DNA of 64,000 nucleotides, from NCBI RefSeq assembly GCF_024211275.1, contig NZ_JAMLDX010000014.1, positions 59,340 through 123,339 of the forward strand, read 5' to 3'. The notes below the pieces were generated by a model. That model was not told where the DNA came from. It was given only the letters and a program-made list of their open reading frames with translations, and ran no database searches. Source of the stretch: Sphingomonas tagetis (GTDB taxonomy: Bacteria > Pseudomonadota > Alphaproteobacteria > Sphingomonadales > Sphingomonadaceae). The position numbers and the translations under genes are program-made. This document shows, piece after piece, positions 1-8,698 of the stretch; positions within the stretch are counted from its first letter, which is position 1; every line of letters begins with the position of its first letter.

Positions 1-239
1 AACGGACTGAAAGACCGCCGACGTGCTTTTAAGCGTTTCCGCTCTGGACATGGCCCGTCGCCCCCGGCCATAAGGGCCAGGTGACGCCGTGCCGCCAAGC
101 ACGTGTCCAATTCGGCAGACGATTCCGCGCCAACGGATCGACCGCCTATTTCAGTCCGGGTTTCTACGCCCACGGACCAAGATGCACCGAACCAGATTTC
201 AGCGCAAGCACCTCTCGCCAAAGGGGTCGCTTCCGCGCG
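1..239. other. Left edge of window, no gene identified
   Basis: This is the stretch left of the tape-measure gene. The minus strand has an open frame from a TTG near 216 to the window edge, preceded by a weak GGAAG, but its translation resembles no phage tail protein I recognise and may be chance in GC-rich DNA. The remaining tail, lysis and integration genes would be expected further left, outside the window. Confidence 0.3.
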
Positions 240-3200
240 TCAGGCGAACAGGCGGTTCTCATTCATGAAGCCGCCGCCTCCGCCCATCGCCGCCTGAATT
301 TGCGCGAGGATGCGGTTCGTTTCCGCCGTCTGTCCCGAAATCTGGTCAAGCAGTTCGGCGCTCGCCTGCGTGCTGGTCGCCGTTGCCTTCACCCAAGGGT
401 CGGTTTCAACCCGGATCGGCTTGGCATTGTCGATATCGCTGATGGCCTTGTTGGTGAGGCTCTGAACCTTGTCCATCGCCTCGAAGAACGATCCGGTCGA
501 GCCGAACAACTGGCGTTGCAGGTCGAGCCAGGTCTGCGCAGCCTCGGTGAACTTGCCCTGATCGACGCGTTCGCCGCGCAAGATCGCTTCTTCGAACGGC
601 TTGAACGCGGCGGCGGCGAGCCGCTCTTGGTCCCGCGTCGAGTAGGGCGACGTCGAGCCGTAATTTAGGCTCTTCTGGAAGCTACGCAGGTCAGCCGCCG
701 CCTCCAGCGCCGCGTTCTTCGTCTCGGCCAGCTCCATCTTGTAGAGCTTCTGCGCCTCGGCCATCTGCTCGGCGGACGCGCCACCTTCCTTGAGCGCGGC
801 GATCGTCTTTTCCCACGACTTGTTGAACTGGTCGATTTCGTACCCCACGGGGTCCAGCATCGCCTGCAGGCGCTTCGGCACGTCCTCGATCAGCAGGGCC
901 TTCGTGATCGCGGACGCGACATCATCGCCGCCAGCCTTGATGATATTCTTCGAGGCCTGGCTGATCCCCTCCAGCGCCGCGTTCGTGAACGCATACTGGA
1001 TGGCGTACTGGATCGCCTCCTGCTCGCCGCCCTCGCCAAAATCCTTGAGGACATCGGGGCCGAAATTCTTGCTGTGCAGCTTGGCGTTCGTGCTGGTGAG
1101 CGCGACGCGGGCCTTGCCGTCCCAGCTTCCGATGGTGACGCCCGGGATGCTGCTGATCGTGGCGCCGAGCTGTTCGGCCAGGCGGTTGATGCCTTCCGCG
1201 ACGGATCCGGCGTTGCCGGTCGCAGCCTTGATCTGGCTCGCGCCCTTGCCGACACCCTGCGCGCCTGACACCACGCCACCATTGAGCGACAGGCTCGCGC
1301 TGCCCCATTTCGGCGACGTGAACAGGCTCGTGATCATCGGCAGAACCGCCATGGCGATCGCCGCATAGGGCAATGCCGAGCTGATCGCGCTGCCGATCCC
1401 GCCCAGCCCGCCAAGCACGCCGCTCGCCTTCGTGGCGCCGAAGATTTCGCCGCCCGGCATTAATCCGCCGGCGAACTTGTCCGCTTTCGATTTGCCGCCG
1501 AGAAGTCCGCCGAGCGCGCCCAGCAATCCGCCGCCACCGCCGCCGGAGGTCGCGCCCATGTCGGACAGGATACTGCCGAGCGAGGTCTTCTGGCCGGTCA
1601 GCAGCGCGATAGTGTATCGAGCGCCAATTTCCGCGATGGCGTCCTTCATCTCGTCGCGGAATCGCTCAACGACGCTTTTCGTGCCGCCGTCCATGGCCGC
1701 GCGATACAGATCGGCGAGCGAGTAGATCTGGTCACGCTGGCGATCGGCACGGTCCCGGTCGGCCCTTTCGTTATCGTTCGCGAGCCGCTCCGCTGCGCGC
1801 GCCTCGGCTTTCGCCCGGTCCTCTCCCGCCGCCCGCCCAGTGCCCATGGCAGCCTCAATCCGCGCCATGGCAATCTTGATCTGAAGCCGGTCCTCGTCGG
1901 TCTTCGCCAGCGCCCGTGCGCCGTCGAGCTGTGCGAGGAGGGCCGTGTTGGCGTCGTCGATGGCCTTGCGCTGTTGCTCGGTCAGGTTGGTCTGGTCACC
2001 GGCCTTGGCGAGCAGATCCGCATAGATGTCCCCCTGCGCCCGGAGCACGGCCAGCGCCGCATTCATCATCGGGTGCAGCTTCGATTGTTCCTCGCGCTGC
2101 GCGCCGGTCAATTCGGCCATGCGGTCGGTGTGCTCCCGCTGGAGGCCAGCGATCCGCATTTCGACCGCGGCTTGCTCGTCGAGTCCGCGCAGCTTCAAGC
2201 CGAGAAAGCGCATCGATTCCGCGTCTACGTCGAGCTGGCGCTGCGATGCGGCGAGCACGCGGTCATACTGGTCCGCTTCGCGCTTGCGCAGCTCCGCCAG
2301 TTCCCGGGCATTGTCGTTCGCCGCCTTCTCGCCGGCACCCTGCCGCACCGTGCGGCCCCGCGGATCGACCGGGCGGCCATTCACCTCAAGCGCATAGTGG
2401 AGGTGGGGACCCGTCGAGATGCCGGTGTTGCCCGATTTCGCGATCACCTGCCCGGCGGCGACCTGCTGTTGCGGCTTCACCAGCGCTTCGCTGAGGTGGG
2501 CGAACTTCGCTTTGATGCCGTCGCCATAATCGACGATCACGACATTCCCCAAACCGGCCATGCGCCCCACACTGACCACCGTGCCAGCCGCACCGGCCTT
2601 CACATCGGTGCCGATCGGCACGCCATAGTCTATCGCGAGATGGTTGGCGGATGCGCCCTTGCGCGGCCGGCTGCGCGAGCCATAGCCGGACGTGATGCGA
2701 TCGTCGCCAAATGGCGTGGCGATGGTCTGACGCTGCTCGCGGGTGCCGCCGGAGCGCCGCTCGGCTTCCCCCCTCTTTTCAATATCCTTCCGCTCGCGCT
2801 CGCGCTGCTCGTGCAGCTTCCGGCTTTCCGCGCCGTGCTGGCGCAGCGTGATCGTGCCGTCGGCATAATCACGGTCGAGCTTTTTAATCGCGTCCGACAG
2901 GCGCTCCGCAGAAGCCCGCTCCTCGTCCATTTTCTGCGCCAGCTTGGCCCCGACCGCCTCGGCCTCAACAGCGCGCTCGAGCCGGCGCGAATCCTTGATG
3001 GTCTGTTGCAGCTCGGACGCCTGCCGCTCGAGACGTGTCACCTCCGCCCGCTTGTCCTTCAGCGCCTCCTCTGCTGCCTTCAAATCGCCGCGCGCCGCCT
3101 CGCCGCCGGCGCCGAGATTCTTGGCCGCGCGCTTCCGCAGGTCGTTGACCCTGCCCTCGGCGAGACTGAGCGCGTTATACGCCTTCTCCAGATCCTTGAC

Positions 3201-4181
3201 GTTTTTCGTCGCCGCCTTTTCCGCCGACTGGGCGTCGTCGCGGTGGGCGATCTGGCGCGCGGCGAGGTTCTCGAAGATGGTACGGTTCTGTTCGTCCCAA
3301 GCCTTGGTTTCCTTCCTGATCTTATCGATCAGGCCATCGGCTGTTTGCGCATAGGCGGCCTTCGCGGCCTCCATTGCCCGGGTCTTCGCCTCATTCTCGG
3401 CGATCTTTTTCCCCTCGTCCTCGATCTCCTTGCCCGCGTCCTTCGCCTTGCCAGCGAACATGGTGAGCCCCATCGCGCCCGCCATGAGCGCCAAGCCCCA
3501 CGGGCCGTTGATGATTCCCGCCACCTTGCCGACAGTGCCGCCGGTGTGCTGCAGGACCATACCGGCCTGCGACGCCTGCATGGCGAACGCCTGAATAATG
3601 TTTGCGCCGCCGCCGACCTGTATGAAGAAATCCTGAGCCTGCTGGCCCGCCATGACCATCGCCGACCCGCCGCCGCGCGTCGAGCGTTCCATGAGCCTGT
3701 TCTGCTGAACGACGCGCCCGGTAGCATCGGCCGTCTGGTTCAACTCGGCCTGCAACATGTCGGCGAAGTTCGCTTCCTGCGCCATCGCGCGCGCATGGGC
3801 GTCGGCCGCGGTCACGGCCTGCCGCATTCCCATGATCCGCGCGCTGTCGGCCTCGGATAGCTGCCCCTTTTTCAGAGCCAGGCGCTCCGCCGCGGCGGCA
3901 ACGTCGCGAAGGGCCTCTGCCTCCACCTGCGCCGCTTGCGCCGCCGCGCGCGTGCCGGCCGCGTCGATATTCAGCGCACCGCCGGCGGCGCGGGGCGCGG
4001 AGGCGGCCCGCTTGGCGATCTTCTCCAGTTCAACGCCCGCGCTGGCAAATTCGGTCTTCATCGCGGTGGCGGCCGAGCGGGAGACGCTCTGGAGCGAGCC
4101 AAACAGCCGATTTGTCTCAGCCGTGAATTGCTGCCCGTTCATGGTCAGCCTCGCCACGATGTCAGATGCTGCGCGAGCCAT
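240..4181 (-). CDS. Phage tail tape-measure protein with M23 peptidase domain
   Basis: This 1313-aa protein is a tape measure, which sets tail length and passes down the tail tube at infection. The N-terminal 460 residues are long Ala/Lys/Glu-rich coiled coil, with a hydrophobic Gly/Ala patch near 200-250. At about 497-615 there is an M23 (LytM-like) metallopeptidase domain: His514 and Asp518 form the HxxxD motif and His593/His595 the HxH motif, preceded by GYGSR. The domain probably cuts cell-wall cross-links during DNA entry. A Gly-rich and hydrophobic segment lies near 900-980. The ATG follows AGGAG by six bases. It sits directly after the capsid gene, which is unusual because neck and tube genes are expected between them. 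The fold and zinc motif are seen; the role is inferred from the family. Confidence 0.9.
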   Translation of the reverse strand: MARAASDIVARLTMNGQQFTAETNRLFGSLQSVSRSAATAMKTEFASAGVELEKIAKRAASAPRAAGGALNIDAAGTRAAAQAAQVEAEALRDVAAAAERLALKKGQLSEADSARIMGMRQAVTAADAHARAMAQEANFADMLQAELNQTADATGRVVQQNRLMERSTRGGGSAMVMAGQQAQDFFIQVGGGANIIQAFAMQASQAGMVLQHTGGTVGKVAGIINGPWGLALMAGAMGLTMFAGKAKDAGKEIEDEGKKIAENEAKTRAMEAAKAAYAQTADGLIDKIRKETKAWDEQNRTIFENLAARQIAHRDDAQSAEKAATKNVKDLEKAYNALSLAEGRVNDLRKRAAKNLGAGGEAARGDLKAAEEALKDKRAEVTRLERQASELQQTIKDSRRLERAVEAEAVGAKLAQKMDEERASAERLSDAIKKLDRDYADGTITLRQHGAESRKLHEQRERERKDIEKRGEAERRSGGTREQRQTIATPFGDDRITSGYGSRSRPRKGASANHLAIDYGVPIGTDVKAGAAGTVVSVGRMAGLGNVVIVDYGDGIKAKFAHLSEALVKPQQQVAAGQVIAKSGNTGISTGPHLHYALEVNGRPVDPRGRTVRQGAGEKAANDNARELAELRKREADQYDRVLAASQRQLDVDAESMRFLGLKLRGLDEQAAVEMRIAGLQREHTDRMAELTGAQREEQSKLHPMMNAALAVLRAQGDIYADLLAKAGDQTNLTEQQRKAIDDANTALLAQLDGARALAKTDEDRLQIKIAMARIEAAMGTGRAAGEDRAKAEARAAERLANDNERADRDRADRQRDQIYSLADLYRAAMDGGTKSVVERFRDEMKDAIAEIGARYTIALLTGQKTSLGSILSDMGATSGGGGGGLLGALGGLLGGKSKADKFAGGLMPGGEIFGATKASGVLGGLGGIGSAISSALPYAAIAMAVLPMITSLFTSPKWGSASLSLNGGVVSGAQGVGKGASQIKAATGNAGSVAEGINRLAEQLGATISSIPGVTIGSWDGKARVALTSTNAKLHSKNFGPDVLKDFGEGGEQEAIQYAIQYAFTNAALEGISQASKNIIKAGGDDVASAITKALLIEDVPKRLQAMLDPVGYEIDQFNKSWEKTIAALKEGGASAEQMAEAQKLYKMELAETKNAALEAAADLRSFQKSLNYGSTSPYSTRDQERLAAAAFKPFEEAILRGERVDQGKFTEAAQTWLDLQRQLFGSTGSFFEAMDKVQSLTNKAISDIDNAKPIRVETDPWVKATATSTQASAELLDQISGQTAETNRILAQIQAAMGGGGGFMNENRLFA

Positions 4182-4201
4182 GGCTATCTCCTAAATCGGC
4201 T

Positions 4202-4229
4202 GCGGGCAGGGCCGACCGACCCTGCCCGC
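4202..4229. terminator. Perfect 10-bp hairpin between capsid and tape-measure genes
   Basis: GCGGGCAGGG and CCCTGCCCGC pair perfectly around an 8-base loop in the 142-base gap between the protease-capsid gene and the tape-measure gene. No T-run follows on either strand, so it may be a stability or attenuation hairpin and not an intrinsic terminator. Confidence 0.55.
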
Positions 4230-4323
4230 TTGTGGCGCGCCGTGCGCCATTTGCCCTTTGGGGATCCAAGCGCCTCTATTCGCCGGGCGGCCCCTAATGG
4301 CGAGTATCCGCCCTGCTTTCTCG

Positions 4324-6276
4324 TTAAGCGCCTTCGTTCTTCACCGCGCCGCGCCAGTCGACGAACCCAGCGCCGAAATCATGCACGATGCGATAGGCCA
4401 TGCCGAGCACGTCCCAGCCTTCCTTGCTGTCGAGCTGGGGCTCCTCCACACCGTCGATGTAGCAATATTCCAAGACCGGATATTGCTCGGGGTCGGCGAA
4501 GAGATACCATGCCGTCGTGTTGGTTAGGCGGGGCGTATCAATGACGTCGTTCAGCATGCCGAGAGCGACGTTGGCACGCTGCAGCTTGTTGGCGACATCG
4601 GGGTCGTACTGACTGCCGTTCACGACGCGGGCCGCGCCGCCCAGTGTCGTGTGTCCAAGCCAGACGGAGGGGGCCACCTCAAGATAGGAACCGCTGTTCG
4701 GATCGCGCTGGCTGGCAAGCTTGACCCGCGCCGCGTCAAAGCTCGCCACGGTCGGCGGCCCGCCGCTGCCGGTGGCGATCAGGTTCCCGTGAGCGGTCGA
4801 GAAAAGGGCATTGCCGTCGCTCATGACCGGATTGCTGTTCAGCAGAGCCGCGAGGATTGTCGCTTCGATCTCGGCCGCGCTGCGGGCCATGATGCGCAGC
4901 GTGTCGGCGAACGCGCCCAAATCATCGTTCATGATTGCCTGCCGGGAGAGCGTAAATTGCTTCGTGAACGTCTCCGGCTGGTAACTTTCCGAGCGGGCCA
5001 GCAGCGTGCCATGCTTAACTTCGGCGAACTCGGGCGTGCGATCCAACTGGCTGAACTCAGTCGTGATGATGGAGGTTTTCGGCCGGAAGTCCTTCGCGTT
5101 GGTTTTACGGGCCACCTTCTTGAGTGGATTCGACGCCACCGCGAATTGCGCCGCGAGGTATCGGTCTCCCGTACCCGTCAGCAGGTCCGGAAAATCCGCG
5201 GTGCCCTGCGTGATGGCGCCGCTACCCATCCACCCGCCGCTGGCGGCGGCCTGCGGTTGCTTCGCTCCGCCCTTCCCGCGCCCGTTAAATGTGTCCAAAA
5301 CTGATTTCGGCGACATGCGCCGCGCGCCGGAAACCCCCTGACGGTCGAGCATATCACGTGCCATATCGACAAGGCTGAGGCCCATCAGTTCCTTCGCTGG
5401 CGCGCTCGGCGCTTCGCCGCTGATGCGTGCAAACAGCGCATCCTGCATCGCATTGAAGCTGAACGCCGGGTTGGCCCAAGATTGCTCGTTCGGGTTGCAG
5501 TGGCCGATGTTCTTCACATCGTCTCGCGTCGCCAGCCGGTCGAGAATGATTTCGCGGGCCGCATCGAGGGCCGTGCCCTTGCTGATGAGCTCGTCGCGCA
5601 AGGTCTCGGGCAGGCCGTGCTTCCCGCAGAGCGCCATGATGGAGGCAATGCGCCCGCGCTCGATTGCAACGGGATCGGAAGGAGTCGGGGTCGGGGTCGG
5701 CATTTGAGTTTCCTTCTCGGTCGTGGCGGCCGGCGCGTGCCGGAAACCAAAGGGGGTGAGGTCGGCGATTGCGGCAATTTTGAGCGGCTCGGCGATCGAG
5801 GTGACGAAGCCCTGCGCCAGCGCCTCTTCGGGGGTCAGCCACGTTTCTTCGGCAAGCATCCCGGCCAGCTCGCCGTGTTCGAGGCCAGACCGCTTGGCGT
5901 AGATGCCGATGATCTGGGCTTCGACGCGATCCAGCTGCTCGGCGTCCTTCCGCATCTCTTCGGCATTGCCGATCGAGGCATCCCAAGGTTTGTGCATCAT
6001 CCAGAGGGCGCTCTCCGCCATCACGACTTCATCGGCGGCGGCGGCAATCACTGACCCCATCGAGGCCGCGAGGCCGTCGATATAGGCTGTGACCCGGCCG
6101 CCTTGATAGGCACGCATCGCGGCGACAATTGCCAATCCTTCCATGACATAACCGCCCGGCGAATTGACGCGGATCGACAGGGGGCCGCGCGCGGCGCGGA
6201 TCGTGGCGCAGACGGTGGCGGCGTCGCACTTGTCCTCGGGACTGCCGATGATGCCGTACAGGATGATTTCAGCCAT
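4324..6276 (-). CDS. ClpP-like prohead protease / major capsid protein fusion
   Basis: This 650-aa protein joins a head-maturation protease to the main capsid subunit. Residues 1-190 are a ClpP/S14-type serine protease, with the RVNSPGG strand, Ser72 in AASMGS as nucleophile and His95 in MMHKP. An Ala/Gly/Pro/Thr-rich linker around 190-205 is followed by about 120 residues that may act as scaffold. The rest (about 330-650) is a Mu gpT-like capsid domain with repeated substrate-like segments ending in HDFGAGFVDW. Such fusions are known in lambda-like phages of Proteobacteria. The neighbours are two small HTH genes upstream and the tape-measure gene downstream. A shorter relative of the first 100 residues lies after the portal gene at 9085-9390. 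The boundary between scaffold and capsid is inferred. Confidence 0.9.
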   Translation of the reverse strand: MAEIILYGIIGSPEDKCDAATVCATIRAARGPLSIRVNSPGGYVMEGLAIVAAMRAYQGGRVTAYIDGLAASMGSVIAAAADEVVMAESALWMMHKPWDASIGNAEEMRKDAEQLDRVEAQIIGIYAKRSGLEHGELAGMLAEETWLTPEEALAQGFVTSIAEPLKIAAIADLTPFGFRHAPAATTEKETQMPTPTPTPSDPVAIERGRIASIMALCGKHGLPETLRDELISKGTALDAAREIILDRLATRDDVKNIGHCNPNEQSWANPAFSFNAMQDALFARISGEAPSAPAKELMGLSLVDMARDMLDRQGVSGARRMSPKSVLDTFNGRGKGGAKQPQAAASGGWMGSGAITQGTADFPDLLTGTGDRYLAAQFAVASNPLKKVARKTNAKDFRPKTSIITTEFSQLDRTPEFAEVKHGTLLARSESYQPETFTKQFTLSRQAIMNDDLGAFADTLRIMARSAAEIEATILAALLNSNPVMSDGNALFSTAHGNLIATGSGGPPTVASFDAARVKLASQRDPNSGSYLEVAPSVWLGHTTLGGAARVVNGSQYDPDVANKLQRANVALGMLNDVIDTPRLTNTTAWYLFADPEQYPVLEYCYIDGVEEPQLDSKEGWDVLGMAYRIVHDFGAGFVDWRGAVKNEGA

Positions 6277-6343
6277 GCCCTGTCATCGGCGGCGCGGCGG
6301 GTGCGCGCGACTGGCATGTGTGGGCAAGCGCGGCTTTGTGTGG

Positions 6344-6538
6344 TCAGCCGGGTTGCTTCGTCGGGTTTACGCGGCAGCTCGTGCGGAAGGCCGCCAACTG
6401 ATCAACGCTATAGCGGATGCGACCGCCGGGCATCCGGTGAAAGCCGATCGCGCCCATGCGCCGCCAGCGGCGTAGGGTGTCCGTCGAGACGCCAAGGATC
6501 CGCGCGGCCTGCGCTTCGTCATGGTCGAAGTCAGCCAT
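6344..6538 (-). CDS. Small MerR/AlpA-like HTH protein
   Basis: A 64-aa protein with one winged-helix or MerR-like DNA-binding domain: AARILGVSTDTLRRWRRMG is a clear HTH and the following GGRIRYSVDQLAAF a typical wing and helix. Such proteins act as excisionases or local transcription regulators. The ATG at 6538 was chosen because GGGAGAGG lies eight bases upstream and it overlaps the preceding stop by 8 bases, implying translational coupling. It lies between a Nu1-like HTH gene and the protease-capsid gene, where terminase and portal genes would normally be. Confidence 0.75.
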   Translation of the reverse strand: MADFDHDEAQAARILGVSTDTLRRWRRMGAIGFHRMPGGRIRYSVDQLAAFRTSCRVNPTKQPG

Positions 6539-6785
6539 TGCGACGCCTCTCCCTCGCAGCCAGAGACCCGGCCTGCCGCGCCTCTGACTTATACCGGGCC
6601 ATGATCTTGACCAGCTGGGGCAAGGTAGCGTCGCGAGGGAACACGCCGCGCTTGCGCAGCTCGCCCACCCACCGGGGGGACATGCTGAACAGCCAGGCGA
6701 TATCCTCTCGGGTCGGCTTGAAATCACGCAATTGTGCCTCGTCTAATGCCTTGAGGCAGCAGCTGTATCGACGGTTTTCTGCCAT
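6531..6785 (-). CDS. Nu1-like HTH protein, paralogue of the terminase small subunit N-terminus
   Basis: An 84-aa protein. Its middle (PTREDIAWLFSMSPRWVGEL followed by RKRGVFPRD) closely parallels the start of the terminase small subunit at 13114-13602 (PTRPQLAAVFGVSSRWIGEL followed by RAQGDLPKD). It therefore has the DNA-recognition helix but not the C-terminal domain that contacts the large subunit. The ATG at 6785 was chosen because AGGAG lies six bases upstream; an in-frame ATG at 6824 lacks a site. A DNA element upstream is shared with the region ahead of the terminase genes. It could be a regulator, or a remnant of a second packaging operon. Confidence 0.75.
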   Translation of the reverse strand: MAENRRYSCCLKALDEAQLRDFKPTREDIAWLFSMSPRWVGELRKRGVFPRDATLPQLVKIMARYKSEARQAGSLAARERRRNG

Positions 6786-6837
6786 TTCTCGCTCCTTTGA
6801 TATACCGGAGGGGGCGGCACTCACTCACAAAAGCTCA

Positions 6838-6881
6838 TGGCTAGAGCCATGTTGCCCCTTCGCCCCCCGCATTGTCCCAGA
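6838..6881 (-). repeat. Copy 1 of a 44-bp element found ahead of two leftward packaging units
   Basis: TGGCTAGA, 11 variable bases, then 25 bases (core CCGCATTGTCCCAGA) identical to those at 13711-13754, with the same spacing. On the minus strand both copies encode WDNAGGEGA in one frame, and both lie upstream of a Nu1-type HTH gene. Here the micro-ORF is interrupted by stops (TGA, TAG), so this copy looks degenerate. Confidence 0.8.
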
Positions 6882-6909
6882 CCCCAGCAAGAACCTAAGG
6901 GTGGGGGGG

Positions 6910-7140
6910 TCAGGTCACGGCTCGCGGTTTGGGGTGGGCGATCTGGCGGGCGTGCTCGGCTGCCTCGCGCAGCATCGTCGCCGCCTTGGCCGGCCCCTCG
7001 ACATCGATCGCCAGCTGGCACGCCGCGCCGATCATGATGATGGCCAGACGCTCGGCCCCCACCTCCTTTGCGATCGTCGTCGTCGCCATCGTCAGCAGCG
7101 CCTGCATCAGCTGCGCGTCGCTCATGTTGGCGAGGCTCAT
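6910..7140 (-). CDS. Phage hypothetical protein, 76 aa
   Basis: A small protein starting MSLANMSD, mostly helical, with Ala-rich repeats (GAERLAIIMIGAACQLAID and PAKAATMLREAAEHAR). The ATG at 7140 was chosen because it forms an ATGA overlap with the stop of the gene upstream; the longer frame has no such junction. It resembles the 76-aa protein of the rightward early operon (26913) in size and theme, since both have an Ala-rich amphipathic helix and a DLAELA/REAAEHA type ending. No function is recognised. Confidence 0.65.
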   Translation of the reverse strand: MSLANMSDAQLMQALLTMATTTIAKEVGAERLAIIMIGAACQLAIDVEGPAKAATMLREAAEHARQIAHPKPRAVT

Positions 7141-7367
7141 TGCACGGTGTCCGCAGCCGTCGGCGCGGCCCATGCCGTGATGATCGGGTTGAGCATCGCC
7201 AGCAGGAAGACGTGCGCTTCCTCATGGCCGACGCGCCGCTCGATCTCGATCGCCGCGGCGGTCAGCAGCGCGCCGACCTGCTCGACCGGATCCGGCGTGA
7301 GCAACCTCGCCTTGTCGGTCAGCGCCGCCGCCATCTTGGTCTGCCTCAGCATCAGTTCGGTGTTCAT
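7137..7367 (-). CDS. Phage hypothetical protein, 76 aa
   Basis: This protein starts MNTELMLRQTK and has a helical, Ala-rich body with RRVGHEEAHVFLLAMLNPI. The ATG at 7367 is preceded by AAGGAG with a short spacer; the frame upstream (7382) would have no site. It follows the antirepressor stop by 11 bases and overlaps the next gene by ATGA, so all three are probably co-translated. No function is recognised. Confidence 0.65.
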   Translation of the reverse strand: MNTELMLRQTKMAAALTDKARLLTPDPVEQVGALLTAAAIEIERRVGHEEAHVFLLAMLNPIITAWAAPTAADTVQ

Positions 7368-7378
7368 GGCATTCTCCT

Positions 7379-8110
7379 TCATGCGCCCGCGTTCAACTCG
7401 GCCAGCCGCGCCAACCCCTTCGGCGTGATCATCACCTGCTCGACCAGCTTGTCAGGCCGTCCGCGCACTTCGATCCGCGTTCCCTTGTGCTCGAGCATCC
7501 CGCTCGTGAGCTTGGCTTGGAACGCGACCCAATGGCCGCCCTCGCTGCGCCGATAGGTCCAGCTGTTCGCCTCCAGCCATGCGAACAGGCGGCGGGGCGG
7601 CACGCCCAGCGCCTTCGCCGCGTCCGTGATGCAGAGTGAGCCCGTCGAATCAGCTAGGCGGTCGAGCGCCGCCGCCTTCGGCTCCAGTTCGGCGATGCGC
7701 TCCTCACTTGCCAGCGTCTTGCCGGTGTGGCTCAACAGCAGCCGGTGCAGGGTTGCCGTGTCGGTAAGGTCGAGCGCCGCCGCCGGCGCGCCATAGCTGC
7801 CCGTCGCCCGGATCGACGGCAGGACGTCCCGCGTGATCCATTTCGTAAAGCGGCGGGCCGCCGCCTTTCGGCTGCGCATGGTCAGCTTGTAGAGGCCGGA
7901 CTCGTCGATAACGGTCGCCTCCTGCCGCCCCCCAAGGGTGTCGGCAATAACGACATCCTTCTCGTCCTCATCCAGTCGCCCGGCCGCGTCACGCGGGTTG
8001 GCGATGCCGAGCACTGCACACACATCGTTGAGCGAGAACCACGGCACCCCGTCGCGCTCGATCACGCGCACGGCATGCTCGTCGAAATTGAACGGCACGA
8101 TTGCGGTCAT
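7379..8110 (-). CDS. Phage antirepressor, BRO-N and KilAC domains
   Basis: A 243-aa protein. Residues 1-105 form a BRO-N domain (WFSLNDVCAVLGI, later GLYKLTMRSRK and FTKWITRDVLPSIRATGSY), and residues about 130-240 a KilAC-type DNA-binding domain with an HTH at ITDAAKALGVPPRRLFAWLE. Proteins of this architecture counter phage repressors or regulate lytic genes. The ATG at 8110 is supported by GGAGGA ten bases upstream; the open frame runs 50 codons further but without a site. It heads a three-gene leftward unit whose upstream region holds repeated CGGGACCG motifs. Finding it inside the packaging region is unusual. Confidence 0.88.
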   Translation of the reverse strand: MTAIVPFNFDEHAVRVIERDGVPWFSLNDVCAVLGIANPRDAAGRLDEDEKDVVIADTLGGRQEATVIDESGLYKLTMRSRKAAARRFTKWITRDVLPSIRATGSYGAPAAALDLTDTATLHRLLLSHTGKTLASEERIAELEPKAAALDRLADSTGSLCITDAAKALGVPPRRLFAWLEANSWTYRRSEGGHWVAFQAKLTSGMLEHKGTRIEVRGRPDKLVEQVMITPKGLARLAELNAGA

Positions 8111-8329
8111 GCTTTCCTCCATCGATTTTCGGGTAGCTCGCGCGCGGATGCCTCGCAGAGACCGGCGCTCGCGTGGATCATCTGTCCCGCGCTTCAATTC
8201 CGTCCCTACCGCTAACGCTACGGGACGTGCGGCGCTTGAGCGCGCCGCCGTGCTGGGCATGAGAGCAGTGCTTTCTTGCTGACGGTGCGGAAGGCGCTCC
8301 GCTGGTAGTATCTAGTACTAAGGTTCCGT

Positions 8330-8434
8330 GTCCCGTGGCGGGACCGTTTCAGCCGGCGAAAGGGTGGTAAAAACGGGACCGGTTCGAGCCCGAAAAGTCG
8401 CGGCCTAACAGTCCGGTTTCGGGACCGTTTCGAG
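8330..8434. repeat. Three CGGGACCG repeats and a palindrome upstream of the antirepressor
   Basis: CGGGACCGTTTC occurs at 8339-8350, CGGGACCGGTTCGAG at 8374-8388 and CGGGACCGTTTCGAG at 8420-8434, all in the same orientation. The first overlaps a perfect palindrome, GTCCCG-TGG-CGGGAC (8330-8344). The third lies inside the end of the HTH gene at 8405. These look like binding sites for a regulator of the antirepressor unit, possibly one of the adjacent HTH proteins. Confidence 0.6.
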
Positions 8435-8698
8435 GATGACCAAGCGCCAGCATTTCACCTGCCGCGTCTTGCCGATCCGGTCGCCGGTGTCGAAGATGAG
8501 CCCGCACCGCTCAAGCCGCGCCATGCTCGCCATCACCCGCTTCCGCTCCAGCATCGTGAACTCGGCGACCGCCGCAACGGATGGACAGCACAGGCCGGTC
8601 TTTTCGTTCATCGCATCCGCCAGCGCCCACAGCACCAGCTTGTCCGTCGCCGCCGGCGGGCGCTGCCTTCCCGCCCACTCGACCGCTTTCCGGCTCAT
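8405..8698 (-). CDS. Phage winged-helix DNA-binding protein, 97 aa
   Basis: The protein starts MSRKAVEWAGRQRPP and carries a winged HTH of the replication-initiator or HTH_36 type: KLVLWALADAMNEKTGLCCPS, VAAVAEFTMLERKRVMASM and RLERCGLIF. Proteins of this class in phages bind origins or operators. It overlaps the upstream gene by ATGA, so the two are co-translated. The end of the gene contains one of the CGGGACCG repeats, which suggests self-regulation or regulation of the antirepressor. The fold is clear; the target is inferred. Confidence 0.75.
   Translation of the reverse strand: MSRKAVEWAGRQRPPAATDKLVLWALADAMNEKTGLCCPSVAAVAEFTMLERKRVMASMARLERCGLIFDTGDRIGKTRQVKCWRLVILETVPKPDC

Noticed and set aside
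1974..3860. 628-codon plus-strand frame over the tape-measure gene
   Set aside because: Antisense shadow of the tape-measure protein, whose M23 motifs and start site are clear.
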